This document shows positions 1-12,109 of a stretch of 64,000 bases of DNA, one piece after another (position 1 is the first letter of the stretch; every line of letters begins with the position of its first letter). Source of the stretch: Delphinus delphis (lineage: Eukaryota; Chordata; Mammalia; Artiodactyla; Delphinidae). The translations under genes were made by a program, and so were the position numbers. The notes beneath the pieces were generated by a model that was not told the DNA's origin, made no database searches, and was given only the letters and a program-made list of their open reading frames with translations. The stretch lies in NCBI RefSeq assembly GCF_949987515.2, contig NC_082684.1, positions 117,780,080 through 117,844,079 on the forward strand, in the 5' to 3' direction.

Positions 1-1812
1 CTTAGGTGGCTTCCATGTCCTGGCTATTGTAAATAAAGCTGCCACGAACATTGTGGTACATGACTCTTTTTGAATTATGGTTTTCTCAGGGTATATGCCC
101 AGTAGTGGGATTGCTGGGTCATATGGTAGTTCTAGTTTTAGTTTTTTAAGGAACCTCCATACTGTTCTCCATAGTGGCTGTATCAATTTACATTCCCACC
201 AACACTGAAAGAGGGTTCCCTTTTCTCCACACCCTCTCCAGCATTTACTGGTTGCAGATTTTTTGATGATGGCCATTCTGACTGGTGTGAGGTGATACCT
301 CATTGTAGTTTTGATTTGCATTTCTCTAATGATTAGTGATGTTGAGCATCCTTTTATGTGTTTGTTGGTAATCTGTATTTCCTCTATGGAGAGATATCTA
401 TTTAGGTCTTCTGCCCATTTTTGGAATGGGTTGTTTGTTTTTTTGATATTGAGCTGCATGAGCTGCTTGTAAATTTTGGAGATTAATCCTTTGTCAGTTG
501 CTTCATTTGCAAATACTTTCTCCCATTCTGAGGGTTGTCTCTTCGTCTTGTTTATGGTTTCTTTGCTGTGCAAAAGATTTTAAGTTTCATTAGGTCCCAT
601 TTGTTTATTTTTGTTTTTATTTCCATTTCTCTAGGAGGTGGGTCAAAAAGAGTCTTGCTGTGATTTATGTCATGAAGTGTTCTGCCTTTGTTTTCCTCCA
701 AGAGTTTTATAGTGTCTGGCCTTACATTTAGGTCTTTAATCCATTTTGAGTTTATTTTTGTGTATGGTGTTAGGAAGTTTTCTAATTTCATTCTTTTACA
801 TTTAGCTGTCCAGTTTTCTCAGCACCACTTACTGAAGAGGCTGTCATTTCTCCATTGTATATTCTTGCCTCCTTAATCAAAAATAAGGTGACCATATGTG
901 CGTGGGTGTATCTCTGTGCTTTCTATCCTGTTCCATTGATCTATATTTCTGTTTTGTGCCAGTACCATACTGTCTTGATTATTGTAGCTTTGTAGTATAG
1001 TCTGAAGTCAGGGAGCCCGATTCCTCCAGCTCCATTTTTCTTTCTCAAGGTTGCTTTGCCCATTCGCAGTCTTTTGTGTTTCCATACAAATTGTGAAATT
1101 TTTTGTTCTAATTCTGTGAAAAATGTAATCGGTAGTTTGATAGGGATTGCATTGAATCTGTAGATTACTTTGGGTAGTATAGTCATTTTCACAATGTTGA
1201 TGCTTCCAATCCAAGAACATGGTATATCTTTCCATCTGTTTGTATCATCTTTAATTTCTTTCATCAGTGTCTTATAATTTTCTGCATACAGGTCTTTTGT
1301 CTCCTTAGGTAGGTTTATTCCTAGGTATTTTATTGTTTTTGTTGCAATGGTAAATGGGAGTGTTTCCTTAATTTCTCTTTCAGATTTTTCATCATTAGTG
1401 TATAGGAATGCAAGGGAGATCTGTGCATTAATTTTGTATCCTGCTACTTTACCAAATTCATTGATTAGCTCTAGTAGGTTTCTGGTAGCATCTTTAGGAT
1501 TCTCTATGTATAGTATCATGTCATCTGCAAACAGTGACAGCTTTACTTCTTCTTTTCCGATTTGGATTTCTTTTATTTCTTTTCCTTCTCTGATTGCTGT
1601 GGCTAAAACTTCCAAAACTATGTTGAATAGTAGTGGTGGCAGTGGACAACCTTGTCTTGTTCCTGATCTTAGAGGAAATGTTTTCAGTTTTTCACCATTG
1701 AGAACAAGGTTGGCTGTGTGTTTGTCATATATGGCCATTATTATGTTGAGGTAAGTTCCCTCTATGCCTACTTTCTGGAGGGTTTTTATCATAAATGGGT
1801 GTTGAATTTTAT
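1..1812 (-). mobile_element. LINE-1 fragment, 5'-truncated, ORF2 reverse transcriptase to C-terminus
   Basis: This is a minus-strand L1 whose 3' end lies beyond the left edge of the window. Read right to left, it enters ORF2 inside the reverse transcriptase domain and runs to the C-terminal zinc-knuckle region near 180-250. It ends at about 1812, where ORF2 similarity stops in mid-codon sequence, the usual 5' truncation of incomplete reverse transcription. It closely resembles the plus-strand L1 at 44572-51104 over their shared part, so both belong to related cetartiodactyl L1 lineages. Its flank on the right is a retroviral LTR. The family call is secure; the subfamily is not assigned. Confidence 0.95.
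60..1812 (-). pseudogene. L1 ORF2 remnant (RT domain and C-terminal region)
   Basis: The longest open stretch is 299 residues (1840 down to 941), whose first residues come from flanking DNA beyond the L1 end. It carries the fingers/palm part of an L1 reverse transcriptase with the catalytic FADD box at 1520-1531 on the minus strand. Downstream, the 552-791 frame continues the region after the RT thumb, so at least one frameshift separates the two, near 880-950. The C-terminal cysteine motif is recognisable around 190-245 (Cx3C then a WWEC ending), but its histidine position reads glutamine. The endonuclease domain and the first part of RT are missing. A dead fragment; no product expected. Confidence 0.9.
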
Positions 1813-2249
1813 CGTAAATTAAAAGAGAACAGTCAAACAAGACAAAATAATAATAGTTTAGCCATTAGACAAAATCAAGGACTTTTAGTTCCTCCTCAAA
1901 AGCTATAGATAATATCCTGAGCCATTTCCTTTGAGCTATTTTGCAGATACTAAAGCCCCCAACACCAGATGGAAGAAGTTAACTGTATGTTGACCACAAG
2001 CACGTAGACCCCAGACTAGTAGGAAATAGATGGTTGATGATGTTGATTCCTGATTGCTTTACCACCAACCAATTAGAAGAATGTCCATGAGCTGATCATA
2101 TAACCTTCTCCCCATCCTGTCTTTAAAAACCTTTATTGGAAAGCTTGGTGACCTATAATAAACACTGCACTTTCTTTCACCACAACCCAGTTTCAACAGA
2201 TTGGCTTTACTGTGTGCAGGTGAACAGACACAAGTTTGGTTCGGTAACA
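1813..2249 (+). mobile_element. Endogenous retrovirus LTR, class I (ERV1-like), 3' part, probably solo
   Basis: The stretch has the layout of a gammaretrovirus-type LTR. An AATAAA polyadenylation signal lies at 2157-2162, followed by a pyrimidine-rich R/U5-like segment and a terminal TAACA ending at 2249. A TTTAAAAACC segment at 2121-2130 could serve as the TATA-like box upstream. The 5' TG end was not found; the sequence begins directly at the L1 junction, so the LTR is incomplete here. No gag, pol or env sequence follows 2249, which fits a solo LTR. The family is recognised from memory of related cetartiodactyl LTRs and was not searched. Left boundary is approximate. Confidence 0.65.
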
Positions 2250-5094
2250 ATCCCAGAATTTAATCCACTACATATCATCTGGGTATCAGTGGGGATTTGA
2301 CCCAAGAAGCAGAACAATTATGAGGTGTTTAGAGTAAGAGGTGTGTTGATAAATTTAGACCTGGAGGTTGGAGGATAGTCTATGCAAGGTTATTGCCTCT
2401 CCATCTAGCATTGTTGCTGACGTCACCACTATTAAGTCAGTAGGTGGGTGGTCTTATAGGGAAGATGTATGTGAAGTGGGGGAGGGCAATGAAGAGCTGG
2501 ACCCCACACGCATAAGCTAGAATCCACAAATACAACCTGGATCCCCTACATCTGTCTCTCACCACCTAAAATTCATGGTGGCACAAAGGAAGAGCTGGCA
2601 TCCTCTACCACAGAGCTGCACATAGGAGATAATCTATGGGAGCCAGAGGAGCTGGAGGTCCAGGTGATGTGCTGAGCCAGCAACGTGAGACAGCACATCA
2701 GGGGCAGTGTGTGTTGTCTGCCACAGTACATGGAGCTCTAACTGTCCCAACCCTCAGAGCATAAAATTGGCTGCTGCTTCACTTCCACCTTCCAAATTTC
2801 ACACAAATTCCTCCTGTGACCAACCCTAACAAGGAACCAGACATAAAGGGAATCTAATAAATGTAGTTCCAGCTGAGCTAACTTCACACAGTACATAAGT
2901 ACCACAGACAGTAAATAACAACTCCAAGATGAAATGCACTTCACTAGTACACTGGCCGATGGACACCTGGCGGCCCCTTCATTTCCCGCCATCCAAGCTC
3001 CTCATGATTTCCAACCGCTGCTAATCCAAAATTCCAGCATCCCTTCCTCCTGCCTCTTGTTGGCCCCTGTTTGGTTAATCTGCCAGGACATACAACTTAA
3101 GTGTGTCCTTTATTTCTATGGTCACAAACCACAGGTTGAAGAAATGCCCACTGGTGGTCACGGCATCTCTTTGCCCCTCTCCTCCAGCTCACGATTTACC
3201 AAGGAAATGATGTCCTAATGGAGAGGGTAATTTAATCTGAATTGCTCTTTAATCCCTGGGCAGCTCTTTACTGCCTGGCTATCAAAATAAAGTGTGTTTT
3301 TTCAGCTGCATGGTCTATCAGGCTTTCATTAATCTACCATGTTTTAATATCCATTAGTGAGTATTAATCTAAAAGGATGGATTTAGGGCAGAGATCCCAT
3401 TCCTCTTGTCTTTTCTAATTTTCTATCATCAGAGGAAGTTTTTTTTTTTTCCCTGTGAAACTCCAAAGAGGATTAAAATGACCTGAAGAGTGTTTGTTTC
3501 TCTGTCCACACTGACAGATGGCTATTTGCACCACCTCAGCTGGATTTGAAGTTTTTTCTTGCCAAGTGCACAGCACAAGTTTAACCTCATCTCATATTAG
3601 GTCATGAGCCCCATCCTTCACCAATGACCACCAACATGTTCTTTGCTTGGGATACCTTCTTCTTGTTTGTTCCCTTTTTGCTCAGCACTGCAGCACTGGC
3701 TCCTGGACAGGGCTATGGAATCCAGCTTGCAGAAGTGAAGTGTCTGAATCTGAAGTCATGGAAATTCAATATAATGATCAAAAAAAGAGGGAAAAATGAT
3801 TCTAAGAGGGCAAAGAGACAAGGTTTCCCAGTACATCTAATCACAGTTGCAGTAAGATTATTTTGTGTGTCACTTGTATCTTTCCCAGCACAAGCTGGAG
3901 CCTTGTCATCACTGAGAAGACTGTAGTCTTGAGCCAATCTTTATGATTAAGGTTTACCTTCAGAGGTGAAATGCATTCAGAAAATGTGGACTCTTTTATG
4001 ATTTGGAAATAGAAATCCTCTGTCCAGTATGCATAAACTCTCCCAGCCAGAGAAATTTAGTGCTATGTACTCAAGCTTGAAGTCCTCATCTAAGAATCCA
4101 ACGGATTTTTTTCACTATGATGAGTTTCCCAAATTCGCATTCCCTTTAGAGAAGATTTCATTTGGTCTTAAAGAGGCACAAGCACAGGGTATTCTGAACC
4201 TCCCATCTAATCTCTTAACTGATGTGAATCACAAATGTGTAAATTACCTTAATTCACTCTCTAGATCACCCCAGGATACACCCCTGGATGATGCATGGAG
4301 AAATTCTAATTCTTTGTTCCTGAACTTGGGGACCAGCAGGACAATGTTGGTGAATGAATCTGGGTGGAAAACCAGGGCAAACTAAATAGCACAAATTTCA
4401 CTGGGGCCAGGAATGCTATTTACCTTGGCTGATGGGGCCAAATAGGATAACAGAATTTAGGGCTTAAATTTATGGGGCTTTTTATTTTCAGGAGAATCCA
4501 GAAATCCACAATTTTATGCAAAATCTTCCAAACCTAAAAATAAGTTTAAAATATGTTAAACCCTGTGTAAGTTAGTAAAATCTGTCTGCAGGCAAAGCCA
4601 GCACAAAGTCTCCCAGTTTTGTAATCTCATTCCCAGTGCTTTGGCAGAGAGGCTGGCCACCTAGAAATGACTTGTCACTGGAAATACAAGTTCAGTCATC
4701 TCTGGTATTTTTAATCCACAATCATTTCTATTTGAAGGCACTGGAGAGAAGCAAAAGCCGATGGAAACTAGAGCCACCCTGGGTGAAATGCATGTATATA
4801 CAGAATCACATCACAAGAAATGCCAGAGGAAGTTCTTTAGGCCAGAGTAAAATGACAGTAGATGGAAACTTAGATCCACAGGGAGGAATAAAGAGTATTG
4901 TAAATGGTGAATGCAGACAAAAACAAAAAATTATCTTTTTTTTCTTAATTTCTTTAAAAGGCAACTGACTATTATATATTATATATACAAATACTTCAGA
5001 GTTTATAACATATGGACATATAAGATATATGATAAAAATTGCACAAAGGATCAAAGGTTGAGGGAGGAAAATAAGAAAAATCAATCTGTCTCAA
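2250..5094. other. Unique-looking non-coding DNA
   Basis: No exon, RNA gene or repeat could be assigned. Open frames at 2934-3218, 3624-3926, 4029-4385 and 4636-4968 have no recognisable domain. An AT-rich patch at 3215-3360 is listed separately as a possible regulatory element. Confidence 0.5.
3215..3360. promoter_or_regulatory. Candidate conserved non-coding element
   Basis: Several TAAT/ATTA cores (TTTAATC, CATTAATC, TATTAATC) cluster within about 145 bp of non-repetitive DNA. Such clusters are common in homeodomain-bound enhancers but also arise by chance in AT-rich sequence. No conservation could be measured. Confidence 0.2.
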
Positions 5095-5154
5095 AGGTCT
5101 TATATTTTATGTGAAGTGGAACAATAATAACACTAAATAGACTGTGATAAGTTA

Positions 5155-5157
<3 letters not shown>
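5095..5157 (+). mobile_element. Old L1M fragment, first segment
   Basis: The text just before the TA array (ACTGTGATAAGTTAG) matches L1M ORF2 endonuclease-region sequence that resumes after the SINE at 5434. This is therefore the left end of an element split by later events. The left boundary is approximate. Confidence 0.5.

Positions 5158-5222
<65 letters not shown>
5158..5222. repeat. (TA)n microsatellite
   Basis: About 32 TA units with one AA interruption near 5193. It lies inside the L1M fragment directly upstream of a CHR SINE. It could form cruciform or slipped structures. Confidence 0.95.
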
Positions 5223-5227
<5 letters not shown>

Positions 5228-5433
5228 GGGCTTCCCTGGTGGCTCAGTGGTTGAGAGCCCACCTGCCGATGCAGGGAACACAGGTTCGTGCCCTGGTCCG
5301 GGAAGATCCCACATGCCGTGGAGCAGCTGGGCCTGTGAGCCATGGCTGCTGAGCCTGTGCGTCCAGAGCCTGTGCTCCGCAAGGGGGGAGAGGCCACAAC
5401 AGTGAGAGACCCGCGTACCGAAAAAAAAAAAAA
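5228..5433 (+). mobile_element. CHR short-form SINE (tRNA-derived)
   Basis: It begins with GGGCTTCCCTGGTGGC, the tRNA-like head that contains the pol III A box, with a B box (GGTTCGTGCCC) at about 5283-5293. The body ends in an A-tract at 5420-5433. CHR SINEs are derived from tRNA-Glu and occur in whales, hippos and ruminants. Target-site duplications are not clear because the left flank is a TA array. The insertion splits the L1M fragment. Confidence 0.95.
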
Positions 5434-6478
5434 ATTCCTAGAGCAACAACTAAAAAAATATACTGCAGGTATAGGTAAGATCTAATAGAGGAATGAAAAT
5501 GAAATAATAAAAATAGATTTGAGGGCTTCCCTGGTGGTACAGTGGTTAAGAATCTGCCTGCCAATGCAGGGGACACCAGTTCGAGCCCTGGTCCAGGAAG
5601 ATCCCACATGCCACATAGCAACTAAGCCTGTGTGCCACAACTACAGAGCCTATGCTCTAGAGCCCACGAGCCATAACTACTGAGCCCATGTGCCACAACT
5701 ACTGAAGCAAGCACGCCTAGAGATCATGCTCCGCAGCAAGAGAAGCCACTGCAGTGTAAAGCCCACATGCCGCAACAAAGAGTAGTCCCCGCTCACCACA
5801 ACTAGAGAAAGCCTGTGCGAAGCAACAAAGACCCAACACAGCCAAAAATAAATAAATTTTTTAAAAAATAGATTCGACCACCTAAAGAAGTCAAGAAAAG
5901 AGGAACAAAGGAACAAAAAACTGATATACAAGTAGAAAACAAACAGCAAAATGCCAGACTAAACTCAGCCATACCCAAAAATCCATTAAATGTAAATAGA
6001 TGAACAATTCTTACTAAAAGGCAAAGATTGTTAGACTGGATTTAAAAACAAACAACAGCAACAAAAACCCAAGACTCACCTGCATGCCATCTACAAGAGA
6101 AGAACTTTTGATGTAAAGATACAGATAGGTTAAAAATAAAAGGATGGGAAAAGACAGACCATGCAAACTCAGCTTAAGAAAGTTGGTATGACTTTACTAG
6201 TACCAGATAAAATAAACATCAAGATAATGAGTTAAAAAGGGACATTCCATGGTGATAAATGAGTCCATTCATCAGGAAGGTATAACAACTCTTAATGAAT
6301 ATGCACATCATAACAGAGTCTCAAAATACATGAAGCAAAAACTGACAGAACTGAAAGGAGGCAGAGACATATCCACAATCCTCATTGGAGATTGTAACAA
6401 TAAGGGTGACGATCATCTGAATATAACTGGCACAGCATCACTTCTTTCAGGAAAGACATTCCAATCATTTAACAAGTG
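5434..6478 (+). mobile_element. Old L1M fragment, ORF2 endonuclease region, split by a SINE
   Basis: Two blocks (5434-5522 and 5864-6478) read as diverged L1 endonuclease-domain sequence, including phrases equivalent to 'ACAAGAGA...' and 'GGATGGGAAAAGA' that recur in the younger L1 near 47200-47280. Many stops and indels are present; the longest open frame is 76 codons at 6249-6479. It is interrupted by the long CHR SINE at 5523-5863. Confidence 0.75.
5523..5863 (+). mobile_element. CHR long-form SINE (CHR-1-like)
   Basis: The head reads GGGCTTCCCTGGTGGTACAG with GGTTAAGAA in place of the GGTTGAGAG of short copies. It is followed by a long body of repeated 'CCACAACTACTGAGCC'-type modules and an AAATAAATAAAT tail. 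It is flanked by a 14-bp target duplication, AAAAATAGATTTGA at 5509-5522 and AAAAATAGATTCGA at 5864-5877, differing at one base. This fixes the insertion point in the L1M fragment. Confidence 0.95.
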
Positions 6479-7964
6479 AGGCATGGCCTCTGAGCCATTA
6501 GAACAGCCACTGGCCATAGTGCTGGAGGAAGCTCTTGGAATCCCCTGCCTTGCCAGGTATTTACTGCTATAATCGCTGGGCCTAAGAAGAGGGACCAGCT
6601 ATGCCAGGTGTGGGAGGCATTAGGAGAATACATATTTACAAACTGGCATGAAAGTATTTCGATATTTTGTCAGTTAGTATGACTCCACAGGTATAGCAGC
6701 TGCAGATCAGCTCTGACTCCTTTAATAAGAAGAATGCCACCACCAGCTGTTTTTCAAGAAGGTATTTTATAAGACCCAAAGTTCCTTGAAAACAAGAACT
6801 GGGATTGATTCATCCATGTAGTTCACACAAAGCTTGGTACAGAGCCTTCCTCATAATAGAAACATCATAAAAATCAGTTCAATGAAAGAAACAATAAATA
6901 ATTCCCCTCTTTTTCTCTTGGTGCATGAGGCATTCTTTGGCAACAGCTCTGTATGATGACTCTCTTGCACTTGAATTCCTTCATCACAGTAGTTAAAGCC
7001 AAAACTAAGCAAAACATATTGGGGCGCTGGCACCTTCTGTTGAACAAGTCGTAGATAAAATGCTGTGGAAAAGGAGCATATGTTTTTGATAACTATAAAA
7101 CACATTATATTTCATAACCAGGAATGAATGTAAATGCTGAATATTAATGCACCTGAAGTCTTATTTAAATTAAAAGTTGATCTTTGACATGATTTGATTC
7201 TTTCCAAAGCATGAGAATCCCTTTCAGGGTCTCTTCTGCACAAGCTGCGCAGGGAGAGTCAGCTTTGCTCCTAGTGCCATTGTAACCTTGTCTTGGGTCT
7301 GGAGGTAAGGATCAAGATGCCAACACTTTGTTTTAAAAGTAAGATGGATTAAAAAAGAAGTGAGGCTAAGATGCAAGCCAAGCAGTGCAGTGTGTTACTG
7401 GCCGGCCAGTGACTCACTATGAGCCACAGAAACACTGCCCATAACTCAGCAGACATGTTCACTTAGCAAGTTGGACATGTCTGTAGGGAAGCAAGGAGGA
7501 GCCACACTTCAGGGTGGTCCACAAAAGCAGGAAGGGAGGGTGTCTGTATCGGCTTGGCTCTTTCCCATCTGCCCTTGCACATGGGGCAAGGCTCGCCCCA
7601 TGTGGGCTGCACCATGAAGCCCTCTAGTGGCCACTCTGGGATCTAGATGCCCAGGACCTTCGGGTGGTCATCCAAAGCTGAGAACGGAGGGGTGACTAAG
7701 ATGAGTGGGAGACCCGGAGAGAAAGGAGGTGGTCAAGGCAATCTGGGAACGTGCCCAAGCTTTAGCCCCATCATACCCCGTGCCTGCTGTCTCCATGGGT
7801 CCAGTGGAGACACAGCCCCATCAACGGTTCCGTCATGCAGCTCTGCGCCCCGTCAAGGGTCTTTGTGTGTCTTTGTGTGTTAGAAAGACGAGGGTCAGAG
7901 GCCAGAACAGAGTGTGAAGGGAGGAAGAAGAAGGAGTAGGTACTTAAGAGAAATGACAGCATCC
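6479..7964. other. Non-coding DNA with a possible L2 3' remnant
   Basis: No exon seen. At 6765-6850 the sequence 'AAGTTCCTTGAAAACAAGAACTGGG' in mosaic form (T-rich linker, then GGTACAGAGCC) resembles the 3' end of an ancient L2 element. The rest, including overlapping frames at 7647-7917, is unassigned. Confidence 0.4.
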
Positions 7965-8105
7965 TGGAAAGAGCTCAAACCTTATAATCAGATAAAACTT
8001 GGTTCAAATCCCAACTCCACGCTTACTAGTTGTGCAACTTTGTGCAAATCACTTAACTCTCTGAGTTAAGTTTTCCCATCTTAAATGAGGATAAAAACAA
8101 TTAGT
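7965..8105 (+). mobile_element. MIR SINE
   Basis: The core reads through TTCAAATCCCAACTCC, TGTGCAACTTTGTGCAAATCACTTAAC and a TTTTCCCATCTTAAATGAGGATAA-like end (shown in pieces), the standard order of a tRNA-derived MIR from B box through core to tail. Strongly diverged, as expected for a pre-placental repeat. Confidence 0.85.
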
Positions 8106-8639
8106 CTAAAGAAATGTTATGCCAGTATAGGTTTTGGCATAGCAGATGGCTCTAGTCTGCTATGCCATCAAACATGGTTTTGTTCCTGCACGCACCAGAT
8201 AACGCATATCAAAATCCTGTGGACCTCACGTTGCTTAATAAGTAATACTTGTTAGCAAGTCATTGCCTGATAAACTAAGAGTGTGAAAGAAAGTCTCCGT
8301 AATCACAAGAGCCTGGTATTGCCTAGACATGGCCTGGAACCACACTTACAAGCACAAACAGATACGTTCCCAAGTGCCTTGGGTGCACCTCGTTAAGACC
8401 TGTGATTTTTCTCCGGCAACACGCATCAGCTGCTAAATGTTAGAGCTCAAAAACTCAGCTCGAGGACAAGTTGCCTTCTTTCTTTCAGTTTTGCAAGGAC
8501 AAATCTGACAGAAATGTAGAACCTGTGTAGATATTTAAACAGCCCATGTGACAGGGAGCGCCTTCAGCCCAGCCATGAAGGATAGGCTTTCCGACAACAT
8601 CCACTATACAGATGAGCCCTCAAATTAGTGCAGGAGCTG
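8106..8639. other. Unassigned non-coding DNA
   Basis: No repeat or exon recognised. Base composition is ordinary for mammalian non-coding DNA. Confidence 0.4.
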
Positions 8640-9010
8640 CAAGTCCTCGGGCTCGGAGGAGAGAGGCGTTCGACGCTCTGCCTCTGCCACGGGCCATGCC
8701 GCCAGGGGCATCCATCACAGTAAGTACCAGGGAACAACACCTCTGATACCTCTTCATTGGGCCGCCAGCAAATGAGGCACTAGATTAGGCCTGACACAGG
8801 AAGAGCACAAGCTGAGGTTTGCCGGGTGTAATTAATTGGAACCTCGCCAGCTTGACAAATTGGGATGATGAATCTATCTTGTATGAATAAGGAAAATGTG
8901 CATAATCAGTCAAAGATTTAGTTAAGACAGCTTTACTCTGACTCTCTGCCACAGCTAAATCCATTAAGGCAAGGAAACACCACTTTTTTAAAAAAGGCAA
9001 TGTCCTTCAT
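8640..9010. promoter_or_regulatory. Candidate regulatory element: CpG cluster plus homeobox-type sites
   Basis: Seven CpG dinucleotides fall within about 65 bp at 8640-8705, in DNA that is otherwise CpG-poor. A GTAAGT donor-like site follows at 8720-8725. Next comes an AT-rich segment with TAATTAATT at 8829-8837. No repeat was recognised. This could be an enhancer or the edge of a non-coding exon. No measured conservation or expression supports it. Confidence 0.25.
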
Positions 9011-10729
9011 ATGTTCAATTTATAACTTTTTGTTCTTGAATTTATGAGAGAAGTCAACTCAGATTTGTTTGACTTTAAGGGGAAAAGAGGTTTCTCCTGT
9101 GAGTTAAAAAAAATTTGTCTCCCATGTCTTTTAGTTCAGTTGGAAATGTGTGTAAATAGACATTGGAGGGGACTTTACCTTTAATTTTTTAAGGCGTGTC
9201 AATACTAGTTGAGCCAAACAGGCCACTCTGCCTTGATAGAAATGGTTTTATGCTCAATGTAAAAAGAACGAAACTTTTGCAATGGGTTTGCCTCACCCTC
9301 ACCCCAAACTTGTTTTCTAGATCACTATCTGTAAACTGTGACAGATCTAGCAATAGATGGGTAAGACCTGTTTTCTTTTAATTGGCAGGGGAAATCATTT
9401 TTTAATTTCTTCTACATTCAAGTTGGGTCTCAGGAATTGAAGAGTATCAATTATGTGATTATCCAGCTAATTTGACAAACAATAAAAAAATCAAAGATAA
9501 ATCAGCCCTTCCATAAAAAAAATCATTTGGACTATTGACCAGATTAAACTAGATAATTATGCCCTGGGCAAGAAGATATTGCTTCAAATAAGAAAGAGAG
9601 GTTCACACATTCCACGCAAGAGCTGTGGGTATAAATTAGTTCATGGTTCTTAAATCTGTGGGTTTTTTAAAAATTTAATCTGTGTGTCAATACTGCATAC
9701 CCATTCTACTAAATAATGAAGCAATTCTGTTTGCTTGTTTGTTCTTATCCTTTGGAAAACAGAAGCTGGCTACAGCTTTCAAAACCCAAGTCTTCCAACT
9801 ATTAATGACCATGGTTTCTATTTCAATTTGTATGTGGTTCCTTTTTACCCAACATAGAACAAAATGCTAAGACAATGCTTAAATTAAAATGGCGTAAATG
9901 CCAAGATGTCACATGTGACCCCACAGACAGTTGAACACAAACACCGTATTCTTCCTCTGAGGCAGGCCCTTTTGGGCACCCACCGATCCTAGTCACTTAT
10001 ACATACCCAGGTGGGAGCCCAGGTAAGTGGCTATTCATGGAACAATGTACAGAGGTTGTTCGGTAAGGGATGAAGCAAAGGGATTGAGGGAAAGAGTGGA
10101 ACAGGCTGCATGGTAAACAGACCTAGGGTTCAAGATCAGTTACCCAGGAGCTTCTAGGTCTTTCACTCTTTCTGGCATTCTGCTCCAGAAGAAATGTCCT
10201 GTGAAAAAAGATATCTGTGAAACTCGCTAAACACCACTTTGGAAATAGACTCTTCTGTCCTGTAATTTGAATCACACCTTAACTTTAAGTGGCAAAATGC
10301 CTTTCCTCACAACCCATAAAAACTTTTAATAGTCAATGAAACTTGAAAAGTAGAAGGTGGGTAAAAAGTTGAAAGGTGCTTAATTTTTCTTTTGTGGGTC
10401 TCTTTTACAGTTTTTTTCAAAGAATGTAGAGATGCCACAGGCAAACTCACTGTTTCATGGGGTGGGGGTGGGGTGAAGGAGAGGAGAGGCCTGGCGGGAG
10501 ACCACTCAAGTTAAATTAACAAAGGGCAGGATGTTTCTAGAAGCACAGAATTTACACTTATGAAGATAATCTCTAAGCAAATTGGGGCTGCCATTAACCA
10601 AAACTTTACTTCCCTTCGTTTTCAAAATCTTTATATTTTTTTAATGCATTGCTAAAGGCTTGCAATCTTTTGATTATTCAACAGTACTTTCCCTTCAATT
10701 TTTGCCTAAACTAGTCCCATCTTCCCACC
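9011..10729. other. Unassigned non-coding DNA
   Basis: AT-rich, with short frames only (61-62 codons at 9196 and 9682). No domain or repeat recognised. Confidence 0.4.
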
Positions 10730-10900
10730 CATTATAGGATAGGAATTAATGTATTATCATGCATTATCTCAATTAATCCTTCTCATCTCCATAGAGCAAG
10801 AACTGACTTTTTAAAAGGGGTTGAGGGAAGTAAGGAGACACACAAATTGTTATAGAAGTATGTAGCTGGGATTTAAAACCAAGCACCCAGTGGGACCAAG
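10730..10900 (-). mobile_element. Probable degenerate MIR
   Basis: On this strand the order TTATCATGCATTATCTCAATTAAT, then GAGCAAGAACTG and a GGGATTTAAAACC stretch, follows the reverse complement of a MIR. Heavily diverged, so boundaries and call are tentative. Confidence 0.4.
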
Positions 10901-12109
10901 TCCAAGAAAGCCTTCCCAGGTCCACCACACGCAGCCGGCTTGCTTGCTACCAGATGCCCCCGGACCACCGTCTCCCTTTACCTTGCTGGAAACAAGTGAG
11001 CTTTGTCCAGCTGACTCTCCAACTGCCCTGGCTATGACATGGCACCTGCCCCACCTGAAGCTGACTAGCTGGCAGTCAGAGCCACAGCAACCCTGATCCC
11101 TAGACAGGCCCAAGCTATATCAGTCTCCTATTAGAAACCTTTCCTTCTCCTTCTGGGTCCTCCTTCTCCCTGCATCCTCCTTACCAGACCTCAGGGGAGG
11201 CCCATTGCTCTCCTGACAGATGGCACACTGGTCCCCTCAACAGATAGAACACCAACAACTTGGAGGAGAGTATTTGGTTTTCACATTTCGATCAGGCTGA
11301 GAATGTGCCCTTGGGTCAAGAAGACCTCAGGTAAGTGCAGGGAATGTTGTATTTGGGTGGTTATCTCTCCTTTCATCTCCCACTCAGCTTGCCTGTTTTG
11401 TCACTGGAAGGCAAATGTGACTATGGGCAAGCCCTGACTTACTGCTCAGGCAGCTGGAAGCCAGTGGGGCAGGACAGGCATCCTAACTGGCCCACCAGAG
11501 TGAAACATACACTGAGGTCAAAGGTGAGATTTCAGAGGGCCTCCAGAAGTACCAGACATGCAGGGTCAGTGAGGTCATGGCTACCAGGCAATTTTGATAC
11601 CTGGATTTCTAATCCCATAGAAGGGTGGTGATGGGGATCCAAGTAGACTGGACATTGGGCAGCTGGCAGTGGTCTCTAGGTGATTTGCCTATAACCCGCA
11701 GAGGTCCAGGCCAGGGGGGTGTGCATGACAAAGCAGATGGCAGTCCCTGATGGGGAGCAGAAGGAGGACAGGAGTGAAAGATAAACGTTCAAGATGTGAG
11801 TTGAAAGATATCAAGAGCTGCTGCTTGATGACCACGTGGGAGACATGTAGTTGTGGGCAGACAATCCTAGGACCGAGACCCAGAAAATGATTAACCCTAA
11901 AGTTTTGCCCCCATCAGGACTGGCCATTTAACCAATACTGCAGGGCAGTGCAGGGGCTTAGCAATGGGGAGCCCAAGAGAAGGGGTAGCCACCACCTTCC
12001 AAGATGCAATTCTCCAGAGGGAAGACATTAAACCAAAGAAGGGGATTTCTTAAGTGTAGCGGGTGGAGAGGAAACAAGTTGCAGGGTCCCTCAAATCATG
12101 AAGAGGATG
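10901..12109. other. Unassigned GC-richer non-coding DNA
   Basis: Several overlapping frames (10850-11113, 10890-11096, 11335-11631) exist, with no domain, start context or splice framework tying them together. A donor-like CAG|GTAAGT lies at 11328-11336 without a convincing upstream exon. Confidence 0.4.

Noticed and set aside
3624..3926. Frame with a signal-peptide-like start
   Set aside because: The hydrophobic start is followed by a short basic tail with no domain, and a 74-codon antisense frame overlaps it.
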